NCBI GenBank assembly: GCA_039794565.1
Contig: JAUQVX010000004.1
Coordinates: 1 to 64,000, forward strand
Length of the DNA stretch: 64,000 nt
DNA from: Gloeomargarita sp. SRBZ-1_bins_9
GTDB lineage: Bacteria > Cyanobacteriota > Cyanobacteriia > Gloeomargaritales > Gloeomargaritaceae
Reading direction: 5' to 3'
Shown here: positions 31,141 to 39,808 of the stretch, piece by piece
Position numbering within the stretch: position 1 is the stretch's first letter
Layout: each line of letters starts with the position of its first letter
Position numbers and translations under genes: made by a program
The notes under the pieces: model-generated
The model's database searches: none
What the model was told of the DNA's origin: nothing
The model's input: the letters and a program-made list of their open reading frames with translations, nothing else

Positions 31141-32301
31141 CTAGTACTGCGGCACAGTCGGGTCAATCTCCCGGCTCCAGGCCAGAATCCCGCCTTTGAC
31201 GTTCATCCCCACCCGGCCCGTTTTTTGCTTGATCAAATGCAGGGCCTTCAAGGACCGACCACCCGACTTGCAATGCACCACCAATTGCTGGTCCTCCCGC
31301 CACAGTTGCAGCAGTTTTTCCAAACCCGGCCCCTGCTCCAACTCTGACAAGGGAATCAACACCGATCCGTCAATGTGGGCCACCTCGTACTCGCCGGGGT
31401 TGCGCACATCCACCAGCAAGGTCCGCTCCGGTTGGGTAGTCAACAACCTGTGCAGCTCCTGCACCGTGATTTCCGGGATTTCTGCCTGCATCTGTTGGGT
31501 TTGCTGCCGCGCCTGGGTCACCCCACAAAACTGCTCATAGTCTATCAATTCTTTAATCACCGGGCGGTGGGGATGGGGCCGCAGCTTCAACTCCCGAAAC
31601 TTCATCTTTAGGGCATCGTAAATCAGCAAGCGCCCGCTCAGGGTCTCCCCGATCCCTAGGATGATTTTGAGCACCTCCGTCGCCTGCAGCGCCCCAATCA
31701 CCCCCGGGAGCACCCCCAAAACCCCCCCTTCGGCGCAAGAGGGCACATCCCCTGGCGGCGGCGGTTCGGGGAACAAATCCCGGTAGGTCGGCCCCCCCTG
31801 GTAGTTAAACACCGACACCTGCCCCTCAAACCACAAAATCGAACCGTACACAAACGGTTTGTTCAGCAGGGTGCAGGCATCGTTGATCAAATAGCGGGTG
31901 GGGAAATTATCCGTCCCGTCCACCACCACGTCGTAGGGGCGAATAATGTCCAAGGCGTTGGCAGCCGTCAGTTGGGTTTCATACAGGTCCACCTGGCAAT
32001 GGGGATTGAGCTGGGCGATGCGGTCTTTGGCCGACTGGGCCTTGGACTGCCCCACCCGGTCCACGCTGTGAATAATCTGCCGCTGGAGGTTGGAAATGTC
32101 CACCGTATCGAAATCCACAATACCGATCCGGCCAATACCGGCTGCCGCCAAGTACAACAGCACCGGCGAACCCAGACCCCCCGTCCCCACACACAACACC
32201 TTGGCTGCCTTCAGTTTCTTCTGCCCAGCCACCCCCACCCCCGGCAACAACAGGTGTCGCGAATACCGTTCGTATTCTGCCTGGGTCAGTTCCACGGTCA
32301 T
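31141..32301 (-). CDS. moeB: ThiF/MoeB-type adenylyltransferase with C-terminal rhodanese domain
   Basis: A 386-residue fusion. The E1-like N-terminal domain (YSRHLLLPGVGVAGQKKLKA, nucleotide loop GTGGLGSPVLLYLAAAGIG, DFDTVDISNLQRQIIH, VDGTDNFPTRYLIND) adenylates the C-terminus of a small sulphur-carrier protein. The rhodanese domain (LLVDVRNPGEYEVAHIDGS, active cysteine in VVHCKSGGRSLKAL) supplies sulphur. It serves molybdopterin synthesis and possibly other carriers (MoeZ-like). The CxxC zinc pairs of E. coli MoeB are not obvious, as is common in cyanobacterial forms. It sits between DUF3285 (40 nt upstream) and gmd (6 nt downstream). Confidence 0.92.
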   Translation of the reverse strand: MTVELTQAEYERYSRHLLLPGVGVAGQKKLKAAKVLCVGTGGLGSPVLLYLAAAGIGRIGIVDFDTVDISNLQRQIIHSVDRVGQSKAQSAKDRIAQLNPHCQVDLYETQLTAANALDIIRPYDVVVDGTDNFPTRYLINDACTLLNKPFVYGSILWFEGQVSVFNYQGGPTYRDLFPEPPPPGDVPSCAEGGVLGVLPGVIGALQATEVLKIILGIGETLSGRLLIYDALKMKFRELKLRPHPHRPVIKELIDYEQFCGVTQARQQTQQMQAEIPEITVQELHRLLTTQPERTLLVDVRNPGEYEVAHIDGSVLIPLSELEQGPGLEKLLQLWREDQQLVVHCKSGGRSLKALHLIKQKTGRVGMNVKGGILAWSREIDPTVPQY

Positions 32302-32341
32302 CCCTTGCCCACCACCAACGCGCCAATTTTCATAGGATAAA

Positions 32342-32485
32342 TCAACGGGTCAAATAGGCCAAGCCCACCAGCACCCCTAGCAATCCCAGACTGGTTAAGG
32401 TAAAGTGCCATAGGGACTTACGCCCTTGGCGCACCATATTCCGCATCGCCAACCGTACATAACTGGGGGGACGCTTTTCCACCAT
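32342..32485 (-). CDS. DUF3285 single-helix membrane protein
   Basis: A 47-residue protein, too short for most gene finders. It reads VEKRPPSYVRLAMRNMVRQG, then SLWHFTLTSLGLLGVLVGLAYLTR. This is the pattern of the small cyanobacterial DUF3285 family: a conserved PPSYV(R/K)LAMRNMVR amphipathic segment and one C-terminal membrane helix. Function unknown; the basic N-terminus should face the cytosol. Start ATG at 32485, stop TGA at 32344-32342. It is 40 nt upstream of moeB on the same strand and may share its transcript. Confidence 0.85.
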   Translation of the reverse strand: MVEKRPPSYVRLAMRNMVRQGRKSLWHFTLTSLGLLGVLVGLAYLTR

Positions 32486-32617
32486 AGAACCCAGGGTACG
32501 TTATCGCCTCGTCCTTTCCAGTCTAGCCTAGCCGGGCATTATTAAGAATTACAAAGCCCCTGTCATTCCATCTCGGGTTCGTTACAATTTGAGGTAACTC
32601 GGTGGGGGAGCGACTCG

Positions 32618-32815
32618 ATGGAGACGCTAGAGTTTGTCATTCGCCCGGACGGTCGGGTGGAGGTATGGGTGCAGGGGATTCCCGGTGCAGCCTGTATGCA
32701 GGTTTCCCAGGCCATCGAGGAGCAGTTGGGGGTCGTCACCCAGCGGGAATGGACGGCGGAGTATTTCCAGACGGTCGTCACCCAGCCGCAGCAACAGGAT
32801 GTCCACGTGCGTTAA
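32618..32815 (+). CDS. DUF2997 protein
   Basis: A 65-residue protein with the DUF2997 pattern METLEFVIRPDGRVEVWVQG, then a Cys/Ala-containing GAACMQVSQAIEEQLG and a Gln-rich end. ATG at 32618 is preceded by GGTGGGGGAGCG; a -10-like TACAAT lies about 30 nt upstream. It is followed 11 nt later by Ycf35 and then a ferredoxin, a gene set conserved in cyanobacteria. Function unknown, probably in a complex or pathway with those two proteins. Confidence 0.88.
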   Translation: METLEFVIRPDGRVEVWVQGIPGAACMQVSQAIEEQLGVVTQREWTAEYFQTVVTQPQQQDVHVR

Positions 32816-32826
32816 AGGTGGTTTTT

Positions 32827-33213
32827 ATGTCTCACTTCAGCACCATCCAAACCAGCCTACGGCAAAAAGAAGCGCTCACAGCGGCCCTCACGCGGTTGGG
32901 TTACGCCTATCAAACAGGGCCGTTGCCGGTGCGGGGCTACCGGGGGCAAACCCAGTTGGCGGAGATCGTCATTCCCCAAGCCAACGGCTACGACATTGGG
33001 TTTGTGTGGGACGGCCAGCAGTACAACTTGGTGGCGGATTTGCACTACTGGCAACAACCCCTGAGCGTGGAGGGTTTTCTGCGGCAGGTGCGCCAGCAAT
33101 ACGCCTATGAGGTGGTGGTGGCCCAGACCCAGCAACAGGGATTCCAGGTGACGGAAACGCAAAAGCTCAGTGACGGTTCGCTACGGCTGGTGGTGCAACG
33201 CTGGGCGGCCTGA
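32827..33213 (+). CDS. ycf35: Ycf35 (DUF1257) protein
   Basis: A 128-residue protein of the Ycf35 family, encoded in cyanobacteria and in some red-lineage plastids. Recognisable stretches: MSHFSTIQTSLRQKEALTAA, then YDIGFVWDGQQYNLVADLHYW and LRQVRQQYAYEVVVAQTQQQ. No cofactor motif is apparent. The natural start is the ATG at 32827, just after DUF2997; a longer open frame upstream overlaps that gene and is not used. The stop shares one base with the ferredoxin start (TGATG), so translation of the three genes is coupled. Confidence 0.92.
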   Translation: MSHFSTIQTSLRQKEALTAALTRLGYAYQTGPLPVRGYRGQTQLAEIVIPQANGYDIGFVWDGQQYNLVADLHYWQQPLSVEGFLRQVRQQYAYEVVVAQTQQQGFQVTETQKLSDGSLRLVVQRWAA

Positions 33214-33539
33214 TGGAACGGACGGGATTCGAGCCAGAACTAGGGGGGCAGTGGCGGCAAAAGGCGGTTTATGTGGATGAGGCCGTCTGTATCGGCTGTA
33301 AACATTGTGCCCATGTGGCCCGCAACACCTTCTACATCGAACCGGACTATGGCCGCTCTCGGGTGATCAACCAAGACGGGGACCCGGAATATTTGATTCA
33401 AGAAGCGATAGACACTTGCCCGGTGGACTGTATCCATTGGGTGAGCTACCGGGACCTGCAACGGCTAGAGGCAGCCCGCGCTCAGCAAAAGCTTTTACCG
33501 GTAGGCTACCCCCGGGCCATGCAACGGAGCGCCAGCTAA
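33213..33539 (+). CDS. [4Fe-4S] ferredoxin of the DUF2997-Ycf35 set
   Basis: A 108-residue ferredoxin-like protein. Cysteines C26, C29 and C32 (VCIGCKHCAHVA) and C69 (DTCPVDC, with C73 also present) give one C-x2-C-x2-C...C cluster site suited to a single [4Fe-4S] centre; the second bacterial ferredoxin motif is missing. The region NTFYIEPDYGRSRVINQDG is typical of the cyanobacterial and plant-plastid group in which the domain may be fused to DnaJ. Translation is coupled to ycf35. It likely gives electrons to, or takes them from, a reaction in which Ycf35 and DUF2997 take part. Confidence 0.9.
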   Translation: MERTGFEPELGGQWRQKAVYVDEAVCIGCKHCAHVARNTFYIEPDYGRSRVINQDGDPEYLIQEAIDTCPVDCIHWVSYRDLQRLEAARAQQKLLPVGYPRAMQRSAS

Positions 33540-34564
33540 AGTTCGATGCGGGGGTCGAGTAGGGCAGTAACCAGGTCCACGGCGATGCTGAGCACCACCA
33601 CCACCACGCCCAGAAACACCACAATACCCTGCACAGTGGGATAATCCCGTAGGTTAATGGCTTCGTAGAGACGTTGGGCCAGCCCCGGCCAGGAGAAGGT
33701 TACTTCGGTGACGATGGCCCCCCCCAACAGGGACGCCAGGGTCAATCCCAGCAGAGCTACCACCGGAATCAGAGCGTTAGGTACCACATGGCGTTGGAAA
33801 ATCCGGTGCTGGGGAATGCCCCGCGCCCGTGCCGCCTCCACGTAATCCCCTTGCCAACTTGCTCGCACCTGCACCCGCATCATCCGTTCCAGGACACCGC
33901 TGATGACTATCCCCAATGTCAGGGCTGGTAAGGCCAGGTGATGCAGCGCCAGGCCCAGTTGTCGCCAGTTCCCCGCCAGCAGACTATCGAGGATGTACAA
34001 CCCGGTGGGGCCAGCCGGTGGTGCTTCCTGCACCGGAAACCGTGTTCCTAGGGGAAACCACCCCCAGGCCACGCTCAGCCCTAGTTGCAACAGCATCCCC
34101 AACCAGAACAGGGGCACGGCATAGCTAATGATGCTAAACAACTTGCCGCCGATGGCCAGGGGACTGCCCGGTGCACTGCTGCCCGTCACCACCCCCAACC
34201 CCAAACCGATGACCATGGCCACCAGAAAGCCAGCTAGGGCCAGTTCCACCGTCGCCGGCAAATAGGCAGCGATAATATCGGTCACCGGTCGGCCCGGTTC
34301 GCTCAAGGAGGTGCCCAGATCGCCCCGCAACAGTTGCCCCAGATAGCGCAGGTATTGCACCGCTAAGGGTTGGTCCAGACCCAACTGCACCCGCAAGGCC
34401 TCCTTCACCACCGCCGGCGCCCGCCCGCCGTAAATGGCATCCACCGGGTCCCCAGGCGTAGCCCGCAGCAGCAGAAACACCACCGTCACCACCGTCCAGA
34501 GCATCAGCGGTGCCAACAACAGACGCAAAAGTAAGTAATCGCGCAAACGTTGCCAGCGCCCCAC
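33536..34564 (-). CDS. DppB/OppB-type ABC transporter permease
   Basis: A 342-residue inner-membrane permease with six predicted helices. The N-terminus (LLLAPLMLWTVVTVVFLLLR ATPGDP in two parts), the DppB-like YLRYLGQLLRGDLGTSL and the EAA loop region DYVEAARARGIPQHRIFQRHV followed by VPNALIPV are typical of peptide/nickel-family importers. No second permease, ATPase or binding protein is adjacent, which is usual in cyanobacteria, where such transporter genes are scattered. The substrate is unknown. Stops of this gene and the ferredoxin overlap by 4 nt (CTAA). Confidence 0.9.
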   Translation of the reverse strand: MGRWQRLRDYLLLRLLLAPLMLWTVVTVVFLLLRATPGDPVDAIYGGRAPAVVKEALRVQLGLDQPLAVQYLRYLGQLLRGDLGTSLSEPGRPVTDIIAAYLPATVELALAGFLVAMVIGLGLGVVTGSSAPGSPLAIGGKLFSIISYAVPLFWLGMLLQLGLSVAWGWFPLGTRFPVQEAPPAGPTGLYILDSLLAGNWRQLGLALHHLALPALTLGIVISGVLERMMRVQVRASWQGDYVEAARARGIPQHRIFQRHVVPNALIPVVALLGLTLASLLGGAIVTEVTFSWPGLAQRLYEAINLRDYPTVQGIVVFLGVVVVVLSIAVDLVTALLDPRIEL

Positions 34565-34606
34565 AGTTGTCCCCTCCAGCCGTCACAATAGAAAAATAGT
34601 GCACGG

Positions 34607-35008
34607 ATGCACCTGCAAACCATGACCAACTGGGCCGATCAAATCCGGTTGATTGACGAAAACCTGTCCAAACGGCACCTCGACCTCGACCCGGCGGGTT
34701 ATTTCATTATCTACATAGACCCCCAAGAAGGCTACATTTACGCCAAGTGGTTTACGAATGTGATCAACGAGCGGGGTTTAGCGGTGGACCCGGAGACCGG
34801 CAAACCCATTCCGGCGCGGGGAGGACCACCCCGTCAACCTGCCCACGTCTTTCGCGGCCGCACCGCCAAGGAACTCTGCGTCCAGATTTTTGAGCAATGC
34901 ACGGAGTTTCAGCCGGTGAGCCAACTCAGCCACGCGGCATACCTCGGGCGGGAACTGATGCGGGCAGAGATGGCCCTGGTGCAGGGCAAACCCTATGTCC
35001 AGGACTGA
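34607..35008 (+). CDS. DUF4346 protein
   Basis: A 133-residue protein of the cyanobacterial DUF4346 family. Conserved parts are LDPAGYFIIYIDPQEGYIYA, FTNVINERGLAVDPETGKPI, VFRGRTAKELCVQIFEQC and the terminal HAAYLGRELMRAEMALVQGK. The family resembles the thymidylate-synthase-related dihydropteroate domain of uncertain activity; I do not assign a reaction. The ATG at 34607 or that at 34622 could be the start; neither has a strong ribosome binding site. The 3' end overlaps surE by 14 nt, so they form an operon. Confidence 0.85.
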   Translation: MHLQTMTNWADQIRLIDENLSKRHLDLDPAGYFIIYIDPQEGYIYAKWFTNVINERGLAVDPETGKPIPARGGPPRQPAHVFRGRTAKELCVQIFEQCTEFQPVSQLSHAAYLGRELMRAEMALVQGKPYVQD

Positions 35009-35684
35009 CCCGCAGATTCTACTCACCAACGACGACGGCATTGATGCGCCAGGGTTACAGGTGTTGCGGCAGGTTTTGCCCCAGGCGCTGGTGGCGGCTC
35101 CCGTGCAGGAGTGGTCCGGTTGTGGGCATCAGATCACGACGCGACAACCCATTCCCGTCAGCCAACCCCAGCCCCACTGTTATGCCGTCCAGGGCACCCC
35201 CGTGGACTGCGTGCGCTTGGCCCTGGCCCACTGGCAACCCCAAACCAAGTGGGTGATCGCTGGCATCAACCAGGGCGCCAACTTGGGGGTGGACATCTAC
35301 GCCTCGGGGACCGTAGCCGCCGTGCGCGAAGCCGCCTTGCATCGGATTCCGGCCATTGCCCTATCCCAGTACCAACGGCGGGGGCAACCGGTGGACTGGG
35401 AACGCACCCGGCACTGGTTAGAGCAAGTCTTGACCCTACTGCTCCAGAAACCCGAACCCGGCAGTTTTTGGAACGTCAACTTTCCCCACCTCGACGCCGA
35501 CAGCCCCGAGCCGGAGATGGTGTTTTGTTCCCCCTGTACCCAGCCGTTGCCCATCCAGTACGCCCTCACCCCGACCGGTTACCTCTACCAGGGGGTGTAC
35601 CACCAGCGCCCCAGCGACCCCTGTAGCGACGTGGCCGTGTGTTTAGGGGGCCAGATTGCCATCAGCCAAATACGGGTGTGCTAA
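34995..35684 (+). CDS. surE: 5'/3'-nucleotidase SurE
   Basis: A 229-residue survival protein SurE, a metal-dependent phosphatase acting on nucleoside monophosphates. The signature ILLTNDDGIDAPGLQVLRQ with the metal-binding DD, VAAPVQEWSGCGHQIT, the substrate region GTPVDCVRLAL and GINQGANLGVDIYASGTVAAVREA are all present. It is slightly short for the family but complete. The gene starts inside the 3' end of the DUF4346 gene, and its stop overlaps glgP by 4 nt (CTAA). Confidence 0.95.
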   Translation: MSRTDPQILLTNDDGIDAPGLQVLRQVLPQALVAAPVQEWSGCGHQITTRQPIPVSQPQPHCYAVQGTPVDCVRLALAHWQPQTKWVIAGINQGANLGVDIYASGTVAAVREAALHRIPAIALSQYQRRGQPVDWERTRHWLEQVLTLLLQKPEPGSFWNVNFPHLDADSPEPEMVFCSPCTQPLPIQYALTPTGYLYQGVYHQRPSDPCSDVAVCLGGQIAISQIRVC

Positions 35685-38236
35685 CTGCTCCAGTGCACCA
35701 ATCCCAATTCAAAGGGGTCGCTCATGTCCGGGTGTCGCGGCAGGATGCGCACGGCAAACCCCTGCAACCCACTACTGCCATAGCGCACCTCGCCCCGGTA
35801 GCAACAACTCCCATCCGCCTGCCGGTCCTGGTAGGTCATGGGGGTGACCTCACCAACGGGAATTAGCCCGCTATCATCCACCGTTCCCTGGTAGAGCTGC
35901 ACCTGCACCTCCTCCGGTTGCAACACCCCCAGGTCAAGGCGCACCGTGACGGCAATCGGTTCGTTGACCCGCACCTCCTTGGGCGCTTCCGCCACTACCT
36001 CCAAAATCTTGATGTCGTACCAGTGCTGGAAAACCCGGGCCTTCCAAGCCGCCAGCGCCTTAGCCTTAGCGTAGTTTTGCTCCGCCAGCTGATACCCCCG
36101 GTCGCTCACCGGGAAATAGGCCCGTTCCGCGTACTCCCGCACCATGCGCTCCGTGTTGAACCGGGGAGTATTCAGGCGAATCGCCGCCTTCATCTTGGCT
36201 ATCCACTCCCGGGGTAAACCCTCCTGGTCCCGTTGGTAGTAAAGCGGCACCACATCCTCCTCCAGGATTTGATACAGGGCGTTAGCTTCGATTTCGTCCT
36301 GTAGGGCCGTATCGGCGTATTCCTCACCGCGACCGATGGGCCAGCCAGTGTTAACGTAATCCGCCTCCGCCCACCACCCGTCGAGCGTGCTCAGGCTGGG
36401 GACCCCGTTCATAGCCGCCTTCATGCCACTAGTGCCGGACGCCTCCCGCGGTCGTCGGGGCGTGTTCAACCAGACATCGCACCCCGCCACCATCAACCGG
36501 GCCAGGTGAATGTCGTAGTTGGGGACAAACACGATTTGCCGCTCCAGGCCGTGTTCTTTGGCAAAGTGCACAATGGCGCGGATCATCTCCTTGCCGGGGT
36601 GGTCCTTGGGGTGGGCTTTACCGGCAAAGATAAACTGGATGGAGCGCTGCCGGTCTGAAAGCAACTTGAGCAACCGTTCAGGCGACTGCAGCAACAACGT
36701 AGCCCGCTTGTAGGTGGCAAACCGCCGGGCAAAACCAATCGTCAGCGCTTCCGGGTCCAGCACCTCCCGGGTTTTGCGGATTTCTGCCTGGGAAGCCCCC
36801 CGTTCCTCCAGCGCCCGCCGCAACCGCTCCCGGATGTGCAGGATCATCTGCATCTTGGCCCGGTCATGGATGCGCCAGAGTTCCTCGTCGGGGATGGTAT
36901 CTATCCGCTGCCATTCCGGGGCATCCGCCGACAAGGCCCACCAGTCCGGTCCGATATAGCGCTGGTAGAGATTTTGCATAACCGGGGCGACGCAACTGCG
37001 GGCATGCACCCCGTTGGTAATGGCGTGAATCGGCACCTCGTGCTGGGGCGTCGGTCCCCACAACGAACCGAACATCTGGCGGCTGACCCGGGCGTGCAGT
37101 TGACTCACCCCATTGACAAAGCCGGCCATGCGAATCGCGAAGATGGCCATGTTGAAGGGGGCTTGAAAATCCCCCGTGTGTTCCCGCCCCAAAGAAAGAA
37201 ACTCCTGCTCCGACAGACCCAAAATTTCCCGGTAGCGCCCGAGGTAATACAGGATTTTGTCCGGGGGAAACAGGTCAATGCCTGCCGGCACCGGTGTGTG
37301 GGTGGTAAAGACCTGGCTGGCGCGCACCGCCTCCTTCGCTGCAGCAAAATCCAACCCCTGTTCCTCCACCAGTTCCCGCATCCGTTCCAGGGACAAAAAG
37401 GCCGAGTGTCCCTCGTTCATGTGATAGACCGAAGGTCGCAGCCCCAACGCCCGCAGCGCCTTGACCCCCCCAATCCCCAACAGGATTTCCTGGTGGATGC
37501 GCACGTCAATATCACCGCCATAGAGCTGGTCCGTGATGTCCTGGTCGTAGGGATTATTGGGGGGAATGTTGGTATCGAGCAAATACAGGGGCACCCGACC
37601 AATATCCACCCGCCAAATTCGGGCATAGACCACCCGTTGGGGAAAAATCACCTCAATACGCAACTCCGACCCATCCGGGCGACGCTCCAGCTGCAGCGGC
37701 AAATTGTAGAAGTCATTGATGGGGTAACGCTCCTGTTGCCAGCCATCCGGGGTGAGATATTGCTGGAAATAGCCCTGCTGGTAGAGCAACCCTACCCCCA
37801 CCAAAGGCAGTCCCAGGTCACTAGCGGACTTGAGATGGTCCCCCGCCAGCACCCCCAACCCCCCCGAGTAAATTGGCAGCGCCGTCGTCAAGCCAAATTC
37901 CGCCGAAAAGTAGGCATAGCAATCCTTGGGGTGGCCGCGTTGACGCTCATACCAGGTACGTTCCCGCCGATAGCCCTCGAACTCCTGCTGTGCCCGTTCC
38001 AAGTGGGCCAAAAACCCATCATCCTGGGCCGCCGCCTGCAACCGCTCCTGGCTAATCGTCCCCAACATCAACACCGGGTTATAGCGGCTGCTTTCCCACA
38101 GTTCCGGGTCCAACCGACGAAACAATTCCTTGACCTCATCGCTCCAGTCCCAGTACAGGTTGTAGGCCAAGGCCCGCAATGGTTCCAGCACCGGCGGCAA
38201 ACTCGGCGAAACCTTAAACGTGCGAACAGGACGCAT
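35681..38236 (-). CDS. glgP: Alpha-glucan (glycogen) phosphorylase
   Basis: An 851-residue GT35 phosphorylase that releases glucose-1-phosphate from the non-reducing ends of glycogen or maltodextrin. An N-terminal DUF3417 domain (LRALAYNLYWDWSDEVKELF) marks the shorter TIGR02094 type rather than the classical one. The glucan-binding region has YFSAEFGLTTALPIYSGGLG, and the pyridoxal-phosphate lysine lies in REASGTSGMKAAMNGV. Length and motifs indicate an active enzyme. It works with malQ (6.7-8.2 kb) in glycogen breakdown. The 46-nt spacer to mntB on the same strand does not by itself show co-transcription. Confidence 0.96.
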   Translation of the reverse strand: MRPVRTFKVSPSLPPVLEPLRALAYNLYWDWSDEVKELFRRLDPELWESSRYNPVLMLGTISQERLQAAAQDDGFLAHLERAQQEFEGYRRERTWYERQRGHPKDCYAYFSAEFGLTTALPIYSGGLGVLAGDHLKSASDLGLPLVGVGLLYQQGYFQQYLTPDGWQQERYPINDFYNLPLQLERRPDGSELRIEVIFPQRVVYARIWRVDIGRVPLYLLDTNIPPNNPYDQDITDQLYGGDIDVRIHQEILLGIGGVKALRALGLRPSVYHMNEGHSAFLSLERMRELVEEQGLDFAAAKEAVRASQVFTTHTPVPAGIDLFPPDKILYYLGRYREILGLSEQEFLSLGREHTGDFQAPFNMAIFAIRMAGFVNGVSQLHARVSRQMFGSLWGPTPQHEVPIHAITNGVHARSCVAPVMQNLYQRYIGPDWWALSADAPEWQRIDTIPDEELWRIHDRAKMQMILHIRERLRRALEERGASQAEIRKTREVLDPEALTIGFARRFATYKRATLLLQSPERLLKLLSDRQRSIQFIFAGKAHPKDHPGKEMIRAIVHFAKEHGLERQIVFVPNYDIHLARLMVAGCDVWLNTPRRPREASGTSGMKAAMNGVPSLSTLDGWWAEADYVNTGWPIGRGEEYADTALQDEIEANALYQILEEDVVPLYYQRDQEGLPREWIAKMKAAIRLNTPRFNTERMVREYAERAYFPVSDRGYQLAEQNYAKAKALAAWKARVFQHWYDIKILEVVAEAPKEVRVNEPIAVTVRLDLGVLQPEEVQVQLYQGTVDDSGLIPVGEVTPMTYQDRQADGSCCYRGEVRYGSSGLQGFAVRILPRHPDMSDPFELGLVHWSS

Positions 38237-38282
38237 GGTTGTTCCACCCGCGCGCGACTGCTTTTAGTCTAGCCAGCCCCCG

Positions 38283-39134
38283 TCAAGACCGCCCGATTTT
38301 TAAGACCCCCTTTAGACCCAGCGCCCCGAAAAACAGCAGCGTTTGGGCCAAGACAATACAGCCCCCCGTGGACGCATCCAGGTAATAGCTGGTGTAGGTT
38401 CCGAGAACACTGGCGGCCACCCCAACCCCCATTGCCCCCAGCACCATAGCGTCAAACCCTCTAGTCACCAGAGCCGCCGTCGCCCCCGGCGTTACCAACA
38501 TCGCCACCACCAGCACCACCCCCACCGCCTGCATCGCCACCACAATCGTCAGCGCCAACAGCGTCAGCAACAGGTACTGCAGCCGCTCCACCTGTAGGCC
38601 AATGGTGCGGGCATAAACCGGGTCAAAACAGCACAGCAACAAATCCCGCCGACGCGCCAGCACGATCCCCAGCGTGACCCCACCGATGACCACCGTCTGC
38701 CAGACCTGAGCCGCCCCCATCCCCAGCAGGTTGCCAAACAAAACGTGTTGCAACTCCACCGACCCCGGTGTGCGGGAAACCAGCACCAGCCCCAGGGCAA
38801 AAAACCCCGTAAACACCACCCCAATCACCGTGTCTTCCCTAAGCCGCGTGTGTTGTTGCAGCCAGCCCATCAGCCAGACCGCCCCCAGGCCAAACCCCAG
38901 CGCCCCCAGCACCAGCGGCCAGCGCAATCCATAGGCCAGGACAATCCCCGGCGTCACCGCATGGCTCACCGCATCCCCCAACAGCGCCCACCCCCGCACC
39001 GTCACCAAACAGGACAAAGCCCCGCACACCAGCCCCACCAGCGCCCCCACCGCCAGGGCCTGCACCATGAAGTCATACCGCCAAGGTTCCAGCAACCACT
39101 GCCCCACAGCTAGGCCGCCCATAGGCTCTCCCAC
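38283..39134 (-). CDS. mntB: Manganese/zinc ABC transporter permease MntB
   Basis: A 283-residue membrane subunit of the ZnuB/MntB family with about eight helices. Signs are DFMVQALAVGALVGLVCGAL, then GWALLGDAVSHAVTPGIVLA (family motif around GDAVSHAVLPG), GVVFTGFFALGLVL and VVLVVAMLVTPGATAALVT. The gene starts inside the 3' end of mntA (25-nt overlap), so it is the last of three genes transcribed mntC-mntA-mntB. The system imports Mn2+, needed for the photosystem II water-splitting cluster; the binding protein upstream points to manganese rather than zinc. Confidence 0.9.
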   Translation of the reverse strand: MGEPMGGLAVGQWLLEPWRYDFMVQALAVGALVGLVCGALSCLVTVRGWALLGDAVSHAVTPGIVLAYGLRWPLVLGALGFGLGAVWLMGWLQQHTRLREDTVIGVVFTGFFALGLVLVSRTPGSVELQHVLFGNLLGMGAAQVWQTVVIGGVTLGIVLARRRDLLLCCFDPVYARTIGLQVERLQYLLLTLLALTIVVAMQAVGVVLVVAMLVTPGATAALVTRGFDAMVLGAMGVGVAASVLGTYTSYYLDASTGGCIVLAQTLLFFGALGLKGVLKIGRS

Positions 39135-39808
39135 ACCGGTTGGAGATCGGTTGGCGTCCCATCGGCCAGGACCGTCTGTTGGAGCAGCACCACCCGGTCA
39201 CAGAGTGCCGCCACCATGGGCCTATCATGACTGGCGATCAGGACCGTTTGGCCCCGGTGTCGCCCTTGCCGCAGCCACTGCACCAGCACCCGTTCCGTCG
39301 GCCCATCCACCCCGTTAAACGGCTCATCCAAAAGTAGAACCGGGGCCTGTTGCGCCAACGCCCTCGCCAGAAAAACCCGTTTGCGTTGTCCCCCCGACAG
39401 TTCCGCAAGGGGCCGGTGCCGCCATGCCCACAACCCCACCTGCTGCAAACTAGCTTGCACCACTTGGCGGTCCCGGGGGCCTAGCAGGCGTAGCCCGTTT
39501 AGGTGGCCGTAGCGCCCCATCATCACCACCTCCTGCACCGTCAGCGGGCAAGGCCCATCCACCGGTTCCGTTTGGGGAACATAAGCCAGCCAACCCCGCT
39601 TTTGCACCACCTCCACCGGCATCCCCCCAACCCGCACCTGCCCCCGCCAGGGTGACACCAATCCCCCAATCGCTTTCAGCAGGGTGGACTTTCCCCCCCC
39701 ATTTGGCCCCACCAACCCCAGCACCACCCCCGGCGGCACCCGTAAATGCACATCCCGCAGGGCCAAGTGGTTGCCATAGGTCACCGTCACGCCATCCAGG
39801 ACAATCAT
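39110..39808 (-). CDS. mntA: Manganese ABC transporter ATP-binding protein MntA
   Basis: A 232-residue ATPase with Walker A VGPNGGGKSTLLKAIGG, signature ELSGGQRKRVFLARALA, Walker B VLLLDEPFNGVDGPTE and switch His in IASHDRP. Similar to MntA/ZnuC of metal-importing ABC systems. Its ATG overlaps the mntC stop (ATGA, 39805-39808) and its own end overlaps the mntB start, giving tight translational coupling of the three subunits. Confidence 0.92.
   Translation of the reverse strand: MIVLDGVTVTYGNHLALRDVHLRVPPGVVLGLVGPNGGGKSTLLKAIGGLVSPWRGQVRVGGMPVEVVQKRGWLAYVPQTEPVDGPCPLTVQEVVMMGRYGHLNGLRLLGPRDRQVVQASLQQVGLWAWRHRPLAELSGGQRKRVFLARALAQQAPVLLLDEPFNGVDGPTERVLVQWLRQGRHRGQTVLIASHDRPMVAALCDRVVLLQQTVLADGTPTDLQPVWESLWAA

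Noticed and set aside
33536-34564. Complete nickel or dipeptide importer near the DppB-like permease
   Set aside because: No second permease, ATPase or solute-binding gene is adjacent, so only the single subunit is reported.
34607-35008. DUF4346 gene as a thymidylate-synthase or dihydropteroate enzyme
   Set aside because: Only the family pattern is visible, with no catalytic motif of those enzymes, so I left it without a reaction.
36836-38272. 478-codon plus-strand ORF opposite glgP
   Set aside because: Antisense shadow of the phosphorylase gene, rich in His, Gln, Pro and Arg, with no start signal or known motif.
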